Source: Proteiniphilum acetatigenes DSM 18083 (GTDB lineage Bacteria; Bacteroidota; Bacteroidia; Bacteroidales; Dysgonomonadaceae). From it: DNA of 64,000 nt. Below are positions 26,486 through 35,612 of this stretch, piece by piece; within the stretch, counting starts at the first letter, position 1; each line of letters starts with the position of its first letter. The notes beneath the pieces were generated by a model that saw nothing but the letters and a program-made list of their open reading frames with translations, was not told where the DNA came from and made no database searches. The position numbers were made by a program, and so were the translations under genes. The stretch is from positions 1 through 64,000 of the forward strand of contig NZ_KB905699.1 of assembly GCF_000380985.1 (NCBI RefSeq), given 5' to 3'.

Positions 26486-27664
26486 CTATAGCTCTACTGC
26501 CGATAATTCCGCGAACGCTTTTTGGTAATCCCTTTCAGCCTCTAATGTACGGTTGATTGTTTCGTAGTATAAACCTATTTCTACCATATATTCCAACAGC
26601 GATATTTCTCCTGCATCCAGGGCTTTTTTCAGGAGGTCGGTGTTGTTTGCCGTTACCAACGATTGGCGGTATTTTTCAGCTGCTGTTTTCAAACCGGCAG
26701 TACGATTATAGAGTATCTGCAGTTGATTGTAAAATTGTTGGCGGCTGTCTGTTTCCCGCGACTCGGCTGCTTTTACCGATGCTTTGGCTTGTTTTATCCG
26801 GTTCTTGTTTTCCCACAAAGGGATGGAGATGCCAAGAGAAAAACCCTGAAAGCGTTCTCCAACTACTTTTTCACTCATGTATCCGGCAGAGAGGGTGGGT
26901 AAGTTCATTGTTTTGCTCAGTGAGAGTCGTTGTTTACTTACTTCTATTTCCTGTCTGGCATAGGCTAAAACCGGATTTTGTTGTGCTGTTTGTGCAAACC
27001 AGTCGTCAAAATGCAGTGGAAGCAAGATATTATCATACTGCCAATCTTCCAGTACGATGTCTGTTCCTCCATTCAGCCTTTTCAATTGTTCCAGCAATGC
27101 ATTGCGTTCAACCTCGATACGGGATATTTCTCCCTGCACGCTGGTAAGATTGAGTTGTACCTTATTATATTCCAGACGGCTGACATCACCTGAGTTCAGG
27201 CGGTCTTCGTAACCTGCAGCAATTGTTTCGGCATGTTGTAAACGCTGATCCAGCTCTTTTTTCAGCGCGTTGTAATAAATCAGGTCGATGCAGTACTGTT
27301 TTGCTTCCAAAAGGATGTTCATACGGTCGGCTTTGTACTGCCATTCGACCAATACATTCTGCTTATTGGCTGCTTTGCTTTTCATTCCCGTGATAGTGGC
27401 TATGTCGAATGTTTGCATAATGCTGAAATCGGTACGGTTGCCAATATCCGCAGGATTTCCCCAAAGATAATTGAACCCGACCTCCGGATTTTCAAGATAT
27501 ATGCCTGTTTTATTTTCTAACTTTTGTGCTTCCGCACTTTCACGAAGCGACTTTAATGTTGTATTGTTTTCTTCTATCGAAGCCAATACGGAATTGATAG
27601 TTGTCTGCGCATTCAGGGTGATGCTTATAAACAGTATCAACAGGGTTGTTATGATTGTTTTCAT
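26486..27664 (-). CDS. TolC-family outer membrane efflux protein (CusC/CzcC-like)
   Basis: A 392-residue outer membrane factor with a signal peptide (ILFISITLNAQ) and two repeats of long alpha-helical coiled-coil segments typical of TolC. It is the last gene of a three-gene minus-strand operon (membrane-fusion protein, RND pump, outer membrane channel) and should complete the tripartite pump. It is shorter than TolC itself, as is usual for Bacteroidetes CzcC-type proteins. Confidence 0.88.
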   Translation of the reverse strand: MKTIITTLLILFISITLNAQTTINSVLASIEENNTTLKSLRESAEAQKLENKTGIYLENPEVGFNYLWGNPADIGNRTDFSIMQTFDIATITGMKSKAANKQNVLVEWQYKADRMNILLEAKQYCIDLIYYNALKKELDQRLQHAETIAAGYEDRLNSGDVSRLEYNKVQLNLTSVQGEISRIEVERNALLEQLKRLNGGTDIVLEDWQYDNILLPLHFDDWFAQTAQQNPVLAYARQEIEVSKQRLSLSKTMNLPTLSAGYMSEKVVGERFQGFSLGISIPLWENKNRIKQAKASVKAAESRETDSRQQFYNQLQILYNRTAGLKTAAEKYRQSLVTANNTDLLKKALDAGEISLLEYMVEIGLYYETINRTLEAERDYQKAFAELSAVEL

Positions 27665-27763
27665 TTGAATTCTGTTAGTTGTTTTCTGTATGTTTGCCTT
27701 TCAATTTTCGTCTGGAATTCCACTGCCACTAAAGCGGGACCTTTAGATGTTTTGTGGGGACCG

Positions 27764-30700
27764 TTAATTCTCTTCATCTTGTATAACTTCTGTTTCAACT
27801 ACTTTCCTTTCGGTTATCAGATACATGATAGGAATGATAAAACCGTTCAGAAAGGTAGAGGTCAGTAATCCACCTAATATGACCTTAGCCATGGGGCTTT
27901 GTATTTCGTTGCCCGGAAGGTCTCCACCCAATACAAGGGGAATAAGCGCCAAGACGGATGTCAATGCAGTCATCAGGATAGGATTTAAGCGATCTAATGA
28001 GCCTTGCATCACACTTTCGAACTTTGAATACCCTTCATCCTGCAAATCGTTATAACGTGAAATGAGTAACATCCCGTTACGGGTGGCAATCCCAAAGAGT
28101 GAGATAAAACCGATGATGGCAGGAATGCTTATTACCCCATTGGTGAAGAATATGACGAATACGCCCCCTATCAATGCCAGCGGAAGATTTAGCAATATAA
28201 CGGCTGATTGCCTCACACTCTTGAATTGGGCAAAGAGTAAAAGGAATATGATCATAATAGAGAATATGGATGTGATAAGCAACATGCGTGATGCCGCCTG
28301 CTCACTCTCGAATTGTCCGCCATATTCGATATGATAACCTTCGGGTAATTGAATTTCGTCGCGGACTTTTTTCTGGATGTCGGTTACCACTCCCCGTAAA
28401 TCGCGTCCGGCCACGTTTGCCGAAACAACCAGTTTGCGGGCCACATTTTCACGGTTAATCGTATTGGGGCCGGTGGACGAGGTGACCTCGGCAATATTTT
28501 CCAACGGAATTTTCCGGCCGTTGGCATCCACTGTCAACTTCCTGATTTTATCAGCCGTTGAACGGCTTTCATCGTTCACTTTCAATGTGAGGTCGAACGA
28601 GTTGTTCCCTTCGTAAACCTGTGAAACGACTTCGCCGGCCAGCATCACATTGATGATTTCGGCAAATTCAGGTAATGAAATTCCGTATTTTGCCAACAGT
28701 TCCCGTTTGGGTTCTATTTTCAATTGCGGGCGGTCGATTTGTTGCTCCACGTTCAGGTCGGCAATCCCTTCGACATCCTCGATAGATGCTTTGATCTGGT
28801 TACCCAGGTTGTACATCCTGTTCAAGTCAGGCCCGAACAGTTTAATGGCTATATTCGCTCTTGTGCCCGATAGCATATGGTCGATACGGTGTGAAATGGG
28901 TTGCCCGATTTCGATATTTACGCCGGGCAGCACTTTCAGTTTCTCCCGTATTTCTTCCAATAGCTCGTCTTTAGAGCGTTTACCTAATGTAAATGGTGCT
29001 TCTATCTCCGATAAGTTTACTCCTAAAGCATGTTCATCGAGCTCGGCGCGTCCGGTCTTGCGTCCTGTTGTTTGTATCTCCGGAATGGAGAGCAACAGTT
29101 CTTCCGCTATCCTTCCCATCTTGTCTGATTCTTCCAGTGATATGCCGGGCATGGTGCTGATACTGATGGTGAACGAGCCTTCGTTGAACGGGGGAAGGAA
29201 GCTGCGGCCCAATGTGAAGAAAATGACAAGTGAAGCGATTAGCACCGCACCGGTTCCGCCAAGTACCCAGTTTTTATGGTTCAATGTCCATATAAGCGCC
29301 TTTTCATATACATATTTTAACCGTAAAGCCACGAAGGATTCTTTCTCCGGTTTGTCGCCTTTTTTTTCCGATTTGCCCAACAGGTAGCTACACAATACCG
29401 GCGTCAATGTCAGTGCAACAACTGTAGATGCAGACAGTGCCGCGATAAATGCAATTCCAAGGGGTATCAGCATGCGTCCTTCCATCCCTGAAAGGAAGAA
29501 TAGGGGAACAAAACTGGCAATGATGATAAAAGTCGAATAAAGGATGGGCATGCGTACCTCTTTCGATGCATCATATACCACCGCTATCACGCTTCTCTGT
29601 TCTTCCTTCGGTTTTTGCCGGTTCTCCCGCAGACGTTTAAACACATTCTCCACATCTACAATCGCATCATCTACCAATGACCCAATCGCGATCGCCAGAC
29701 CTCCCAGGCTCATGGTGTTAATGGTTAACCCCATGAACTTCAGGGCCAGAATTGCGGATACCAGTGAAAGAGGAATGGTGACAAGCGAAATAACAGTTGT
29801 ACGCGCGTTCATCAGGAAAATGGCCAGGATAATTACCACAAAAATTCCTCCTTCAAGCAATGCTTTCTGGATGTTGTTGATGGAACTTTCTATAAAGCGT
29901 GCCTGACGGAAAATATCGGTAGTCACTTTTACGTCTGCAGGAAGTGTCTGTTGAAGTTCCTCCAAAGACCGGTCTATCTTGTCCGTCAGGTCAATCGTAC
30001 TGGTGGCGGGTTGTTTGGTGACCGTTATCAGTACGGCCGGCTTTCCTTTTTCAGATGCCACCCCTAATTTGGGAGCCTTGTCGCCTATCTTGATGTCGGC
30101 AATATTTTCAAGCAAAATGGGTACATCGTTTACACTTTTCACCACGGATTTTCCCAGTGCGGCTACCTGGTTTGTGGAAAGAATGCCACGGATGATATAC
30201 TCGTTCCCGTATTCATACAATACTCCTCCCGACGCATTCTGGTTCATGTTCTGTACTACATTGACTACTTCGTCCAGACCTACGCTGTAGTGCTTCATCT
30301 TTTCGGGATTCAACAATATCTGGTATTCTTTGATTTCGCCGCCGATAACGGTAACCTGTGCGACACCGCCTGTGGATAACAGGCGTGGGCGTATAGTCCA
30401 GTCGGCCAATGTACGCAAGTCCCGAAGTGAAGTTGAATCTGCAGTCAATCCGATGGTAATCAGTTCACCGAGGATGGACGACTGTGGTCCTAAAGTCGGG
30501 TTCCCCACATAAGAAGGAAGTGCGTCTCTGATGGTAGACAACTTTTCGGATACGATTTGCCGGGCGATGTAAATGTCAGTTCCCCAGTCAAACTCTACCC
30601 ATACAATTGAAAAGCCTGTAGTGGAAGACGAGCGGACACGGCGTACGTCGGCCGCACCGTTCAGGGATGTCTCAATCGGGAAAGTCACCAGCCGCTCTAC

Positions 30701-30880
30701 CTCTTCGGGTGCCATCCCTTGGGCTTCCGTCATTACCACGACGGTAGGCGCATTCAAATCGGGAAATACATCCACTTCCATATTTGTGGCGGTATATATC
30801 CCTGCCAGCATTAATAGTACGGAAGCGACCAGCACAACCAACCGGTTGTTCAATGAGAATCTTATTACTTTGTTCAGCAT
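27764..30880 (-). CDS. Heavy-metal efflux RND transporter (CusA/CzcA family)
   Basis: A 1038-residue RND permease with an N-terminal segment, a large periplasmic loop, a membrane bundle, a second loop and a final membrane bundle. HME-RND hallmarks include DVFPDLNAPTVVVMTEAQGM, VEFDWGTDIYIARQIV, GSLVDDAIVDVENVF and GIATRNGMLLISRYNDL. The charged residues GSLVDDAIVD in TM4 are the proton-relay site. It pumps a soft metal cation, probably Cu+ given the nearby copper genes, across the outer membrane with its TolC and adaptor partners. The gap to the adaptor gene is only 18 nt. Metal specificity cannot be read directly. Confidence 0.93.
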   Translation of the reverse strand: MLNKVIRFSLNNRLVVLVASVLLMLAGIYTATNMEVDVFPDLNAPTVVVMTEAQGMAPEEVERLVTFPIETSLNGAADVRRVRSSSTTGFSIVWVEFDWGTDIYIARQIVSEKLSTIRDALPSYVGNPTLGPQSSILGELITIGLTADSTSLRDLRTLADWTIRPRLLSTGGVAQVTVIGGEIKEYQILLNPEKMKHYSVGLDEVVNVVQNMNQNASGGVLYEYGNEYIIRGILSTNQVAALGKSVVKSVNDVPILLENIADIKIGDKAPKLGVASEKGKPAVLITVTKQPATSTIDLTDKIDRSLEELQQTLPADVKVTTDIFRQARFIESSINNIQKALLEGGIFVVIILAIFLMNARTTVISLVTIPLSLVSAILALKFMGLTINTMSLGGLAIAIGSLVDDAIVDVENVFKRLRENRQKPKEEQRSVIAVVYDASKEVRMPILYSTFIIIASFVPLFFLSGMEGRMLIPLGIAFIAALSASTVVALTLTPVLCSYLLGKSEKKGDKPEKESFVALRLKYVYEKALIWTLNHKNWVLGGTGAVLIASLVIFFTLGRSFLPPFNEGSFTISISTMPGISLEESDKMGRIAEELLLSIPEIQTTGRKTGRAELDEHALGVNLSEIEAPFTLGKRSKDELLEEIREKLKVLPGVNIEIGQPISHRIDHMLSGTRANIAIKLFGPDLNRMYNLGNQIKASIEDVEGIADLNVEQQIDRPQLKIEPKRELLAKYGISLPEFAEIINVMLAGEVVSQVYEGNNSFDLTLKVNDESRSTADKIRKLTVDANGRKIPLENIAEVTSSTGPNTINRENVARKLVVSANVAGRDLRGVVTDIQKKVRDEIQLPEGYHIEYGGQFESEQAASRMLLITSIFSIMIIFLLLFAQFKSVRQSAVILLNLPLALIGGVFVIFFTNGVISIPAIIGFISLFGIATRNGMLLISRYNDLQDEGYSKFESVMQGSLDRLNPILMTALTSVLALIPLVLGGDLPGNEIQSPMAKVILGGLLTSTFLNGFIIPIMYLITERKVVETEVIQDEEN

Positions 30881-30898
30881 AGCGTTTCGACTTTGCGG

Positions 30899-32164
30899 TT
30901 AATGACTGTGGGTGTGCCCTTCCGGCATTACGGACGAAATGGCCGCCAGCTTCACCTGATATACGCCTTTGGTAACAACCTTATTTCCTGAAGCTAAGCC
31001 TGACAGAATTTGTACCCGCTCTCCGTTATTCTGGCCGATCGTTACTTCCTGTTTTTTATATCCCTCCTCGTCTAATTGCAAGTAAACAAAGTATAGTCCC
31101 TGTTCTTCGGTCAGTGCCGATACCGGAATGGAAATTATATTTTCCTGTGGGGCTGATAACAGATATACTTCTGCAAATGAGCCGGGGATGATATCTCCTA
31201 CATTGTCGAATTCAAATGTAACGGGAATAAAGAACGATTGTCCGTCTGCCGCTTTGCCGAACGACAACAGACGGCCATTCATGTCCGATAGTTTGTAAAC
31301 CGTCTTGTCGTAAGCCATTCTAAAATTGGCACTACTGATATTCCTGAGGCTGCTGAAATAGTTTTCGGAAACTTCCGCTTTCAATTGTAACCGTTTATTC
31401 TGCGAAACAATGGCGATGGGTTGTCCGACGGATACATATTCTCCCTGTGCCACCATTCTGGTCTTTATATATCCGTTGATGGGGGAGGTGACCCTCACGC
31501 CGTTTGCTGTCATATTGGATGCCTGCGCATTGTAGGCCGTTTTAGCGGTTTCGTAACGGAGGCGGGCCTGTTCAAATTCTTTGGTGGAGATAATCTGGTC
31601 TTTCACCAGTAGTTCTGCCCGTTGGAACTCCTTTTGGGCTGTCTCGAATTCTATTTTGGCCCTGGTTGACGGATCCCCATCGAGTAGTTCTTTTGCGGAT
31701 ATGGTTACGATAGATTGGCCTGCTCCGACAGGACTACCGTCGCTAATGGATGGGTTGGTAAATGATACGATCCCGTTGGATGTGGCCGCGATCGCTACTT
31801 CATCACCTTGTGCCGGCTGAATTTGTCCGCTGGTTTTAATCACATGGCTGAAAGTGCCGGGTGTAACTTGTTCTACTTCTAAACCGACAGCTTCGGCCTG
31901 CTGGCGGGTGAAGTGGATTTCGTCTGAATGGGCATGCCCCTGATTATGATCGTGGTCTCCACCTTCCGAATGGCTGTGTCCGTCACTGGATGAGTGGTCA
32001 TGGTCATGATCGTGTAAGTGTGAGTGGCTGTGCCCGTTCTCGTGGTCGTGCAGATGTTCATACGCGTCTTTTGTATCCGGCGATGTCTGGTTTTTATTTC
32101 CGGAATGACAACCGGAAATAATCAAGGCTATTACAATGAATAAGCCTACAATATATGTCTTCAT
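30899..32164 (-). CDS. RND efflux periplasmic adaptor with His-rich N-terminus (CusB/CzcB-like)
   Basis: A 421-residue membrane-fusion lipoprotein (lipobox IISGC). Between about residues 35 and 80 lies a stretch very rich in His, Asp and Glu (repeated HDHDH and HSH), which should bind metal. The barrel-sandwich/lipoyl and beta-barrel domains follow (VTSPINGYIKTRMVAQGEYV; ISIPVSALTEEQGLYFVYLQ). The C-terminus is also His-rich (EGHTHSH). It links the RND pump to the TolC-like channel and probably delivers metal. It is the first gene of the operon. Confidence 0.92.
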   Translation of the reverse strand: MKTYIVGLFIVIALIISGCHSGNKNQTSPDTKDAYEHLHDHENGHSHSHLHDHDHDHSSSDGHSHSEGGDHDHNQGHAHSDEIHFTRQQAEAVGLEVEQVTPGTFSHVIKTSGQIQPAQGDEVAIAATSNGIVSFTNPSISDGSPVGAGQSIVTISAKELLDGDPSTRAKIEFETAQKEFQRAELLVKDQIISTKEFEQARLRYETAKTAYNAQASNMTANGVRVTSPINGYIKTRMVAQGEYVSVGQPIAIVSQNKRLQLKAEVSENYFSSLRNISSANFRMAYDKTVYKLSDMNGRLLSFGKAADGQSFFIPVTFEFDNVGDIIPGSFAEVYLLSAPQENIISIPVSALTEEQGLYFVYLQLDEEGYKKQEVTIGQNNGERVQILSGLASGNKVVTKGVYQVKLAAISSVMPEGHTHSH

Positions 32165-32267
32165 TTTGATAATATTTATTGCTGCTTTATGGTGAATGGA
32201 AAAAGTTGTACAGATAGCTATTTCGTGTATAACTATCTATCCTGTATTATAGAATGTTGCAGGTTAA

Positions 32268-32711
32268 TCAGGAAAGGACAAAAGGCGGGGCACGTAAGCC
32301 ATGGAACTGACTTACTTCGGCAGATGTGTAAAATAGTATGTATTCCCCCTGTTTAGGTTTTGTATAGGTATTATAAGCGGGGTGTATTAAAAAATCCGAG
32401 ACAAGATAAAGTAAGGGAAAGAGATGAGTATGTCCCGGATCATCGCAATTGTCACATGACGGCGTTTTGATTTTTACCTTATTTTCAGGACTAAAATAAT
32501 AGTTTGTTTTTGCAATGCAGGTTACATCGTGATGGCAGCTATGGCTGTTTTTACCGGTATGTTCGTTGTCTGTGGAATTGTCATTCTCACCATGCGTCAC
32601 ATGAAAACAGATTGCTCCGTTATCATGATGATGATGCGGTATGGTCCCCGACACCAGCACGATAAGTATGGCTAATACAACGGATGATATGGCAATCTTC
32701 TTTTTCAACAC
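32268..32711 (-). CDS. Small His/Cys-rich exported protein next to the metal pump
   Basis: A 147-residue protein with a hydrophobic N-terminal segment followed by PHHHHDN, several HGEN and HSCHHDV segments and a CDNC motif. It resembles the DUF6769-type proteins that accompany Cus/Czc operons in Bacteroidetes. The many His and Cys residues suggest metal binding in the periplasm. It lies 103 nt upstream of the adaptor gene on the same strand and is probably the first gene of the transcript. Function inferred from composition and context. Confidence 0.7.
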   Translation of the reverse strand: MLKKKIAISSVVLAILIVLVSGTIPHHHHDNGAICFHVTHGENDNSTDNEHTGKNSHSCHHDVTCIAKTNYYFSPENKVKIKTPSCDNCDDPGHTHLFPLLYLVSDFLIHPAYNTYTKPKQGEYILFYTSAEVSQFHGLRAPPFVLS

Positions 32712-33277
32712 AATCTATTTTGCGGTAAAAGTACATGTTTATTTTCTTTTTTCCAAGTAACCGATCTAGATTTCAATAGCTATAAACTTCACTTTGAATA
32801 CTTACCAGTAGTACCTACACCCCGAAGATAGCTGATTATAAATGATAGCAAATACGAAAACAGCACCTGTCAAACGATAAAACCGGTATTCCTATTTTAA
32901 ACCTATATTTGGAAATGCGGAGGAGTGAAAAGCCTCAATTTATTTCGTTCATTTGAACGATAAAATCATAAAGAACAGTTATCTTTGAAAATGGAGCTGT
33001 ATTGTACTCAACATAGAATAACTTACGTAAATATAAAACAAGTAAAGAGTAAAAATATTAATTAAGTTGTTGATATATAGTTGTTTGTTTTTATTAAATA
33101 GAAAGACTGAAAAATTAGGTTTACGAATGTTCTAAATTTCTCATTTATGAATGTTGGGGATTTATTACGTAAATAAGACGTTGTAGGCAAGCGGGCGACA
33201 GTGCATACGGGACAATGAAAAGCAGAATTGACTGTTTAAATATAAACCATCCGACAAGGATACAAAAGATAAGAAAA
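32712..33277. other. AT-rich boundary between the metal operon and the cassette block
   Basis: 566 nt without a gene; divergent upstream of the metal operon. The right part (33117-33212) holds a diverged relative of the cassette repeat. TACGTAAAT occurs twice (about 33024 and 33167). This is the left boundary of the accessory block. The plus frame is open from 33215 but contains no convincing start before 33278. Confidence 0.5.
33117..33212 (+). repeat. Probable diverged cassette-boundary repeat (copy 0)
   Basis: The right end, GGCAAGCGGGCGACAGTGC followed by ATACGGGACAA, matches the right end of copy 2 (GGCAAGCGCCCACTCGTTGG followed by TCGTGCGACAA) in order and spacing. The left end GGTTTACGAATG resembles GCGTTTACCGAAATGG. 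The centre has diverged. It sits immediately before the first cassette gene. Confidence 0.45.
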
Positions 33278-33763
33278 ATGAAAAAAGCATTAATAATAAT
33301 AGACATTCAAAATGATATAACAAAGAATTACAAGGAAATAATTGGCAATATAAATAAATCCATAGATTGGGCAATCAATAGCAATATTCATGTTGTTTAT
33401 ATAAGGCATGAAAATTTATCAGACGGCACGAGGACCTTTAAACCCAATACACGTGGGGCTGAATTAGCTTCGGATTTGAAAATAGTGTCAAAAAATGTTT
33501 TCACAAAATACAAAGGAAACGCATTAAGTAGTGAGGAATTTGTAGACTTTATTAGTAAAAATGAAATATGTGATTTCTACATAGCAGGAGCAGATGCTGT
33601 CGCTTGCGTTAAATCAACCTGTTTTAATCTACGTAAGGCAAATTATGGCGTTAATGTCTTATCCGATTGTATTACAAGTTATGATAAAAGGAAAATTGAC
33701 GAAATGCTTCATTATTATGAGAGTAAAGGCAGTAAAATAATTGGTTTGGATGACCTGTTATGA
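33278..33763 (+). CDS. Isochorismatase-like cysteine hydrolase
   Basis: A 161-residue protein of the isochorismatase/nicotinamidase superfamily. The catalytic triad is visible as Asp 9 (LIIIDIQND), Lys 77 or 79 (FTKYKGNAL) and Cys 110 (ADAVACVKST). Start ATG 33278 gives the normal family start right at the beta-strand MKKALIIIDIQ; the upstream open frame is not coding-like. Substrate could be an amide or carbamoyl compound. It is AT-rich compared with the PULs. Its stop overlaps the next start by 4 nt (ATGA), so the two genes form a coupled unit inside a cassette-like array. Confidence 0.85.
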   Translation: MKKALIIIDIQNDITKNYKEIIGNINKSIDWAINSNIHVVYIRHENLSDGTRTFKPNTRGAELASDLKIVSKNVFTKYKGNALSSEEFVDFISKNEICDFYIAGADAVACVKSTCFNLRKANYGVNVLSDCITSYDKRKIDEMLHYYESKGSKIIGLDDLL

Positions 33764-34335
33764 CAACGGAAAATAAAATAAAGTATTTTGAAAATCGAGA
33801 AGATTGGAGAAAGTGGTTGACAGACAACTTTGAAACCACAGGCGAAATTTGGTTTGTATTTCCTCAGAAATCGTCAGGTAAAAAAAGCATTTTATACAAT
33901 GATGCGGTTGAAGAAGCCCTTTGTTTCGATTGGATTGACAGTACGATAAAATCACTTGACAAAGAACATAAAATTCAGCGTTTCACCCCCAGAAATCCTA
34001 ACAGCACTTACTCACAAGCCAACAAAGAAAGGCTCAAATGGTTATTGGGAAATAAAATGATACACCCAAAATTTGAGGATAAAATACAAAATGTTTTGTC
34101 TAAACCTTTTATTTTTCCAAATGATATAATTGACAAATTGAAAGAAGATAAAATAGTATGGAAAAACTATCAACGTTTTTCCGACGCATATAAGCGTATC
34201 CGAATTGCATACATTGAAACAGCAAGGAAACGACCAGAAGAATTTGAGAAGCGGTTAAACCACTTCATAAGTAAAACGAAAGAGAATAAAATAATAACAG
34301 GATTTGGCGGAATTGAAAAATACTATTCAAAATAA
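33760..34335 (+). CDS. YdeI/OmpD-associated family protein
   Basis: A 191-residue cytosolic protein matching the YdeI family: ENREDWRKWLTDNF, EEALCFDWIDSTIKSLD, RFTPRNPNSTYSQANKERL and ENKIITGFGGIEKYY. YdeI-type proteins are linked to stress or antimicrobial-peptide tolerance in some bacteria, but the biochemical role is unclear. It is translated with the isochorismatase-like gene (4-nt overlap) and ends 1 nt before a cassette repeat, the arrangement expected for a compact gene cassette. Confidence 0.85.
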   Translation: MTTENKIKYFENREDWRKWLTDNFETTGEIWFVFPQKSSGKKSILYNDAVEEALCFDWIDSTIKSLDKEHKIQRFTPRNPNSTYSQANKERLKWLLGNKMIHPKFEDKIQNVLSKPFIFPNDIIDKLKEDKIVWKNYQRFSDAYKRIRIAYIETARKRPEEFEKRLNHFISKTKENKIITGFGGIEKYYSK

Positions 34336-34336
34336 A

Positions 34337-34445
34337 TGCCAGCACATAATTGCGTTTGCCGAAATGGCAGTGTCAAACTGATTGTAGACGTTTTGCGGTT
34401 TCTATTCCGCCACTTCGGTAAGCGCCCACTCGTTGTGCCGCATGC
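34337..34445 (+). repeat. Cassette-boundary repeat, copy 1 (attC-like imperfect palindrome)
   Basis: The core 34350-34435 is identical to 35476-35561 at 83 of 86 positions. GCGTTTGCCGAAATGGC pairs imperfectly with GCCACTTCGGTAAGCGC, giving a long hairpin with a large central segment. It starts with TGCC directly after the upstream stop and ends about 40 nt before the next gene. The size and fold resemble integron attC sites, but the ends do not perfectly match RYYYAAC/GTTRRRY. Confidence 0.85.
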
Positions 34446-34486
34446 AAAAAAGAACCTACAATACGATAAACTAAATAGATAATAAC

Positions 34487-34951
34487 ATGGATTTTTCAAA
34501 TGTAACAAATGGAATTCTCAGGTATATTGATACATGGGAGCAAAAACTGATAGATTTGCCAGTTGATACGATTACAAACAAACGAAATAAACAAAACAGG
34601 ACAATTAAACAGATTCTCGGACACTTAATTGATTCAGCAGCGAATAATCATCAACGAATGATTCGATTACAATACAATGAAAAACTTGACTTTCCTGATT
34701 ATCAGCAGGACAATGATTTATGGATTGCATTGCAGGATTACCAAAACACTGATTGGACAACAATAATCCAACTTTGGAAGTATTATAATTTGCATATGAT
34801 TCATGTAATTAAATCAGTTGACCAGACAAAACTTGATAATTTATGGCAAAGCTTTGAGGATATTACCGTAACTCTTCGACAAATGATTGAGGGATATTTA
34901 GGTCATATTGAGTTACATTTAAACGAGATTCAAGAACTAATAGACCAATAA
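34487..34951 (+). CDS. DinB-family protein (putative metal-dependent enzyme)
   Basis: A 154-residue four-helix DinB_2-type protein. Putative metal ligands are His in LGHLIDSAANNH and the pair in YLGHIELHLNEIQ. Relatives act as thiol-dependent transferases (bacillithiol or mycothiol type) or are uncharacterised. It begins about 42 nt after repeat copy 1 and is followed after 37 nt by a cupin gene, forming the second two-gene unit of the array. Confidence 0.8.
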   Translation: MDFSNVTNGILRYIDTWEQKLIDLPVDTITNKRNKQNRTIKQILGHLIDSAANNHQRMIRLQYNEKLDFPDYQQDNDLWIALQDYQNTDWTTIIQLWKYYNLHMIHVIKSVDQTKLDNLWQSFEDITVTLRQMIEGYLGHIELHLNEIQELIDQ

Positions 34952-34988
34952 AATAGGAGTTGTATTATTTATTCCAAAAACTCAAATT

Positions 34989-35450
34989 ATGAAACAAATC
35001 GAAAAAATTTCAGAAGGTAAGAATCATACGGCTATAAATATTGGAAATTTAGACGATATAAAGTCTTATTCTCTGATTCACACCAAAACAGGTAAAGAGG
35101 TTAATGGAAAGGTATTTTTGAAAGAACCAACAAACGCAACAGGAACAGAAATCTCTTTTACAGTAATACCGCCAAAATCGGAATTGGGGTATTTCCATGT
35201 ACACAACAAAGATGAAGAAACGTACATAATTCTGAAAGGTTCGGGATATTATCAGGTAGATGCCGATTGTTTCCCCATACAAGAAGGAAGTATAATAAGA
35301 GTCGCCCCTAATGGTGTCAGAGGTCTATGTAATACTTCGGATGATGAAATGTTATACATTTGCATTCAATCAAAAGAAAACTCATTAGAAGAACACACCA
35401 CAGATGATGGGAAAAGAATAAGATTTACACCTAAATGGGAGACTATATGA
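34989..35450 (+). CDS. Cupin-domain protein
   Basis: A 153-residue single-domain cupin. Cupin motif 1 is GYFHVHNKDEETYIILKGSGYY (two His and a Glu as metal ligands) and motif 2 is IIRVAPNGVRGLCNTSDDE, where the usual His is replaced. It could be a dioxygenase, isomerase or ligand sensor; no specific function can be called. It ends 10 nt before repeat copy 2 and pairs with the DinB gene upstream. Confidence 0.8.
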   Translation: MKQIEKISEGKNHTAINIGNLDDIKSYSLIHTKTGKEVNGKVFLKEPTNATGTEISFTVIPPKSELGYFHVHNKDEETYIILKGSGYYQVDADCFPIQEGSIIRVAPNGVRGLCNTSDDEMLYICIQSKENSLEEHTTDDGKRIRFTPKWETI

Positions 35451-35460
35451 AGAAATTCAA

Positions 35461-35575
35461 TGCCAACCCCTAACATTGCGTTTACCGAAATGGCAGTGTC
35501 AAACTGATTGTAGACGTTTTGTGGTTTCTATTCCGCCACTTCGGCAAGCGCCCACTCGTTGGTCGTGCGACAACG
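35461..35575 (+). repeat. Cassette-boundary repeat, copy 2 (attC-like imperfect palindrome)
   Basis: Nearly identical to copy 1 over 86 bp (35476-35561; three substitutions). The outer ends are CTAAC on the left and CGTTGG on the right, inverted AAC/GTT, as in integron attC R sites, but the adjacent bases deviate from the consensus. TGCC again opens the element a few bases after the preceding stop codon. Confidence 0.85.
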
Positions 35576-35612
35576 TAACGAATAAAATACGATGATTTGA
35601 AGCAAGGTGCAT

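Noticed and set aside
28650-29387. 245-codon open frame opposite the RND pump gene
   Set aside because: Ser-rich translation with no recognisable motif; antisense shadow of the strongly supported CusA-type gene.
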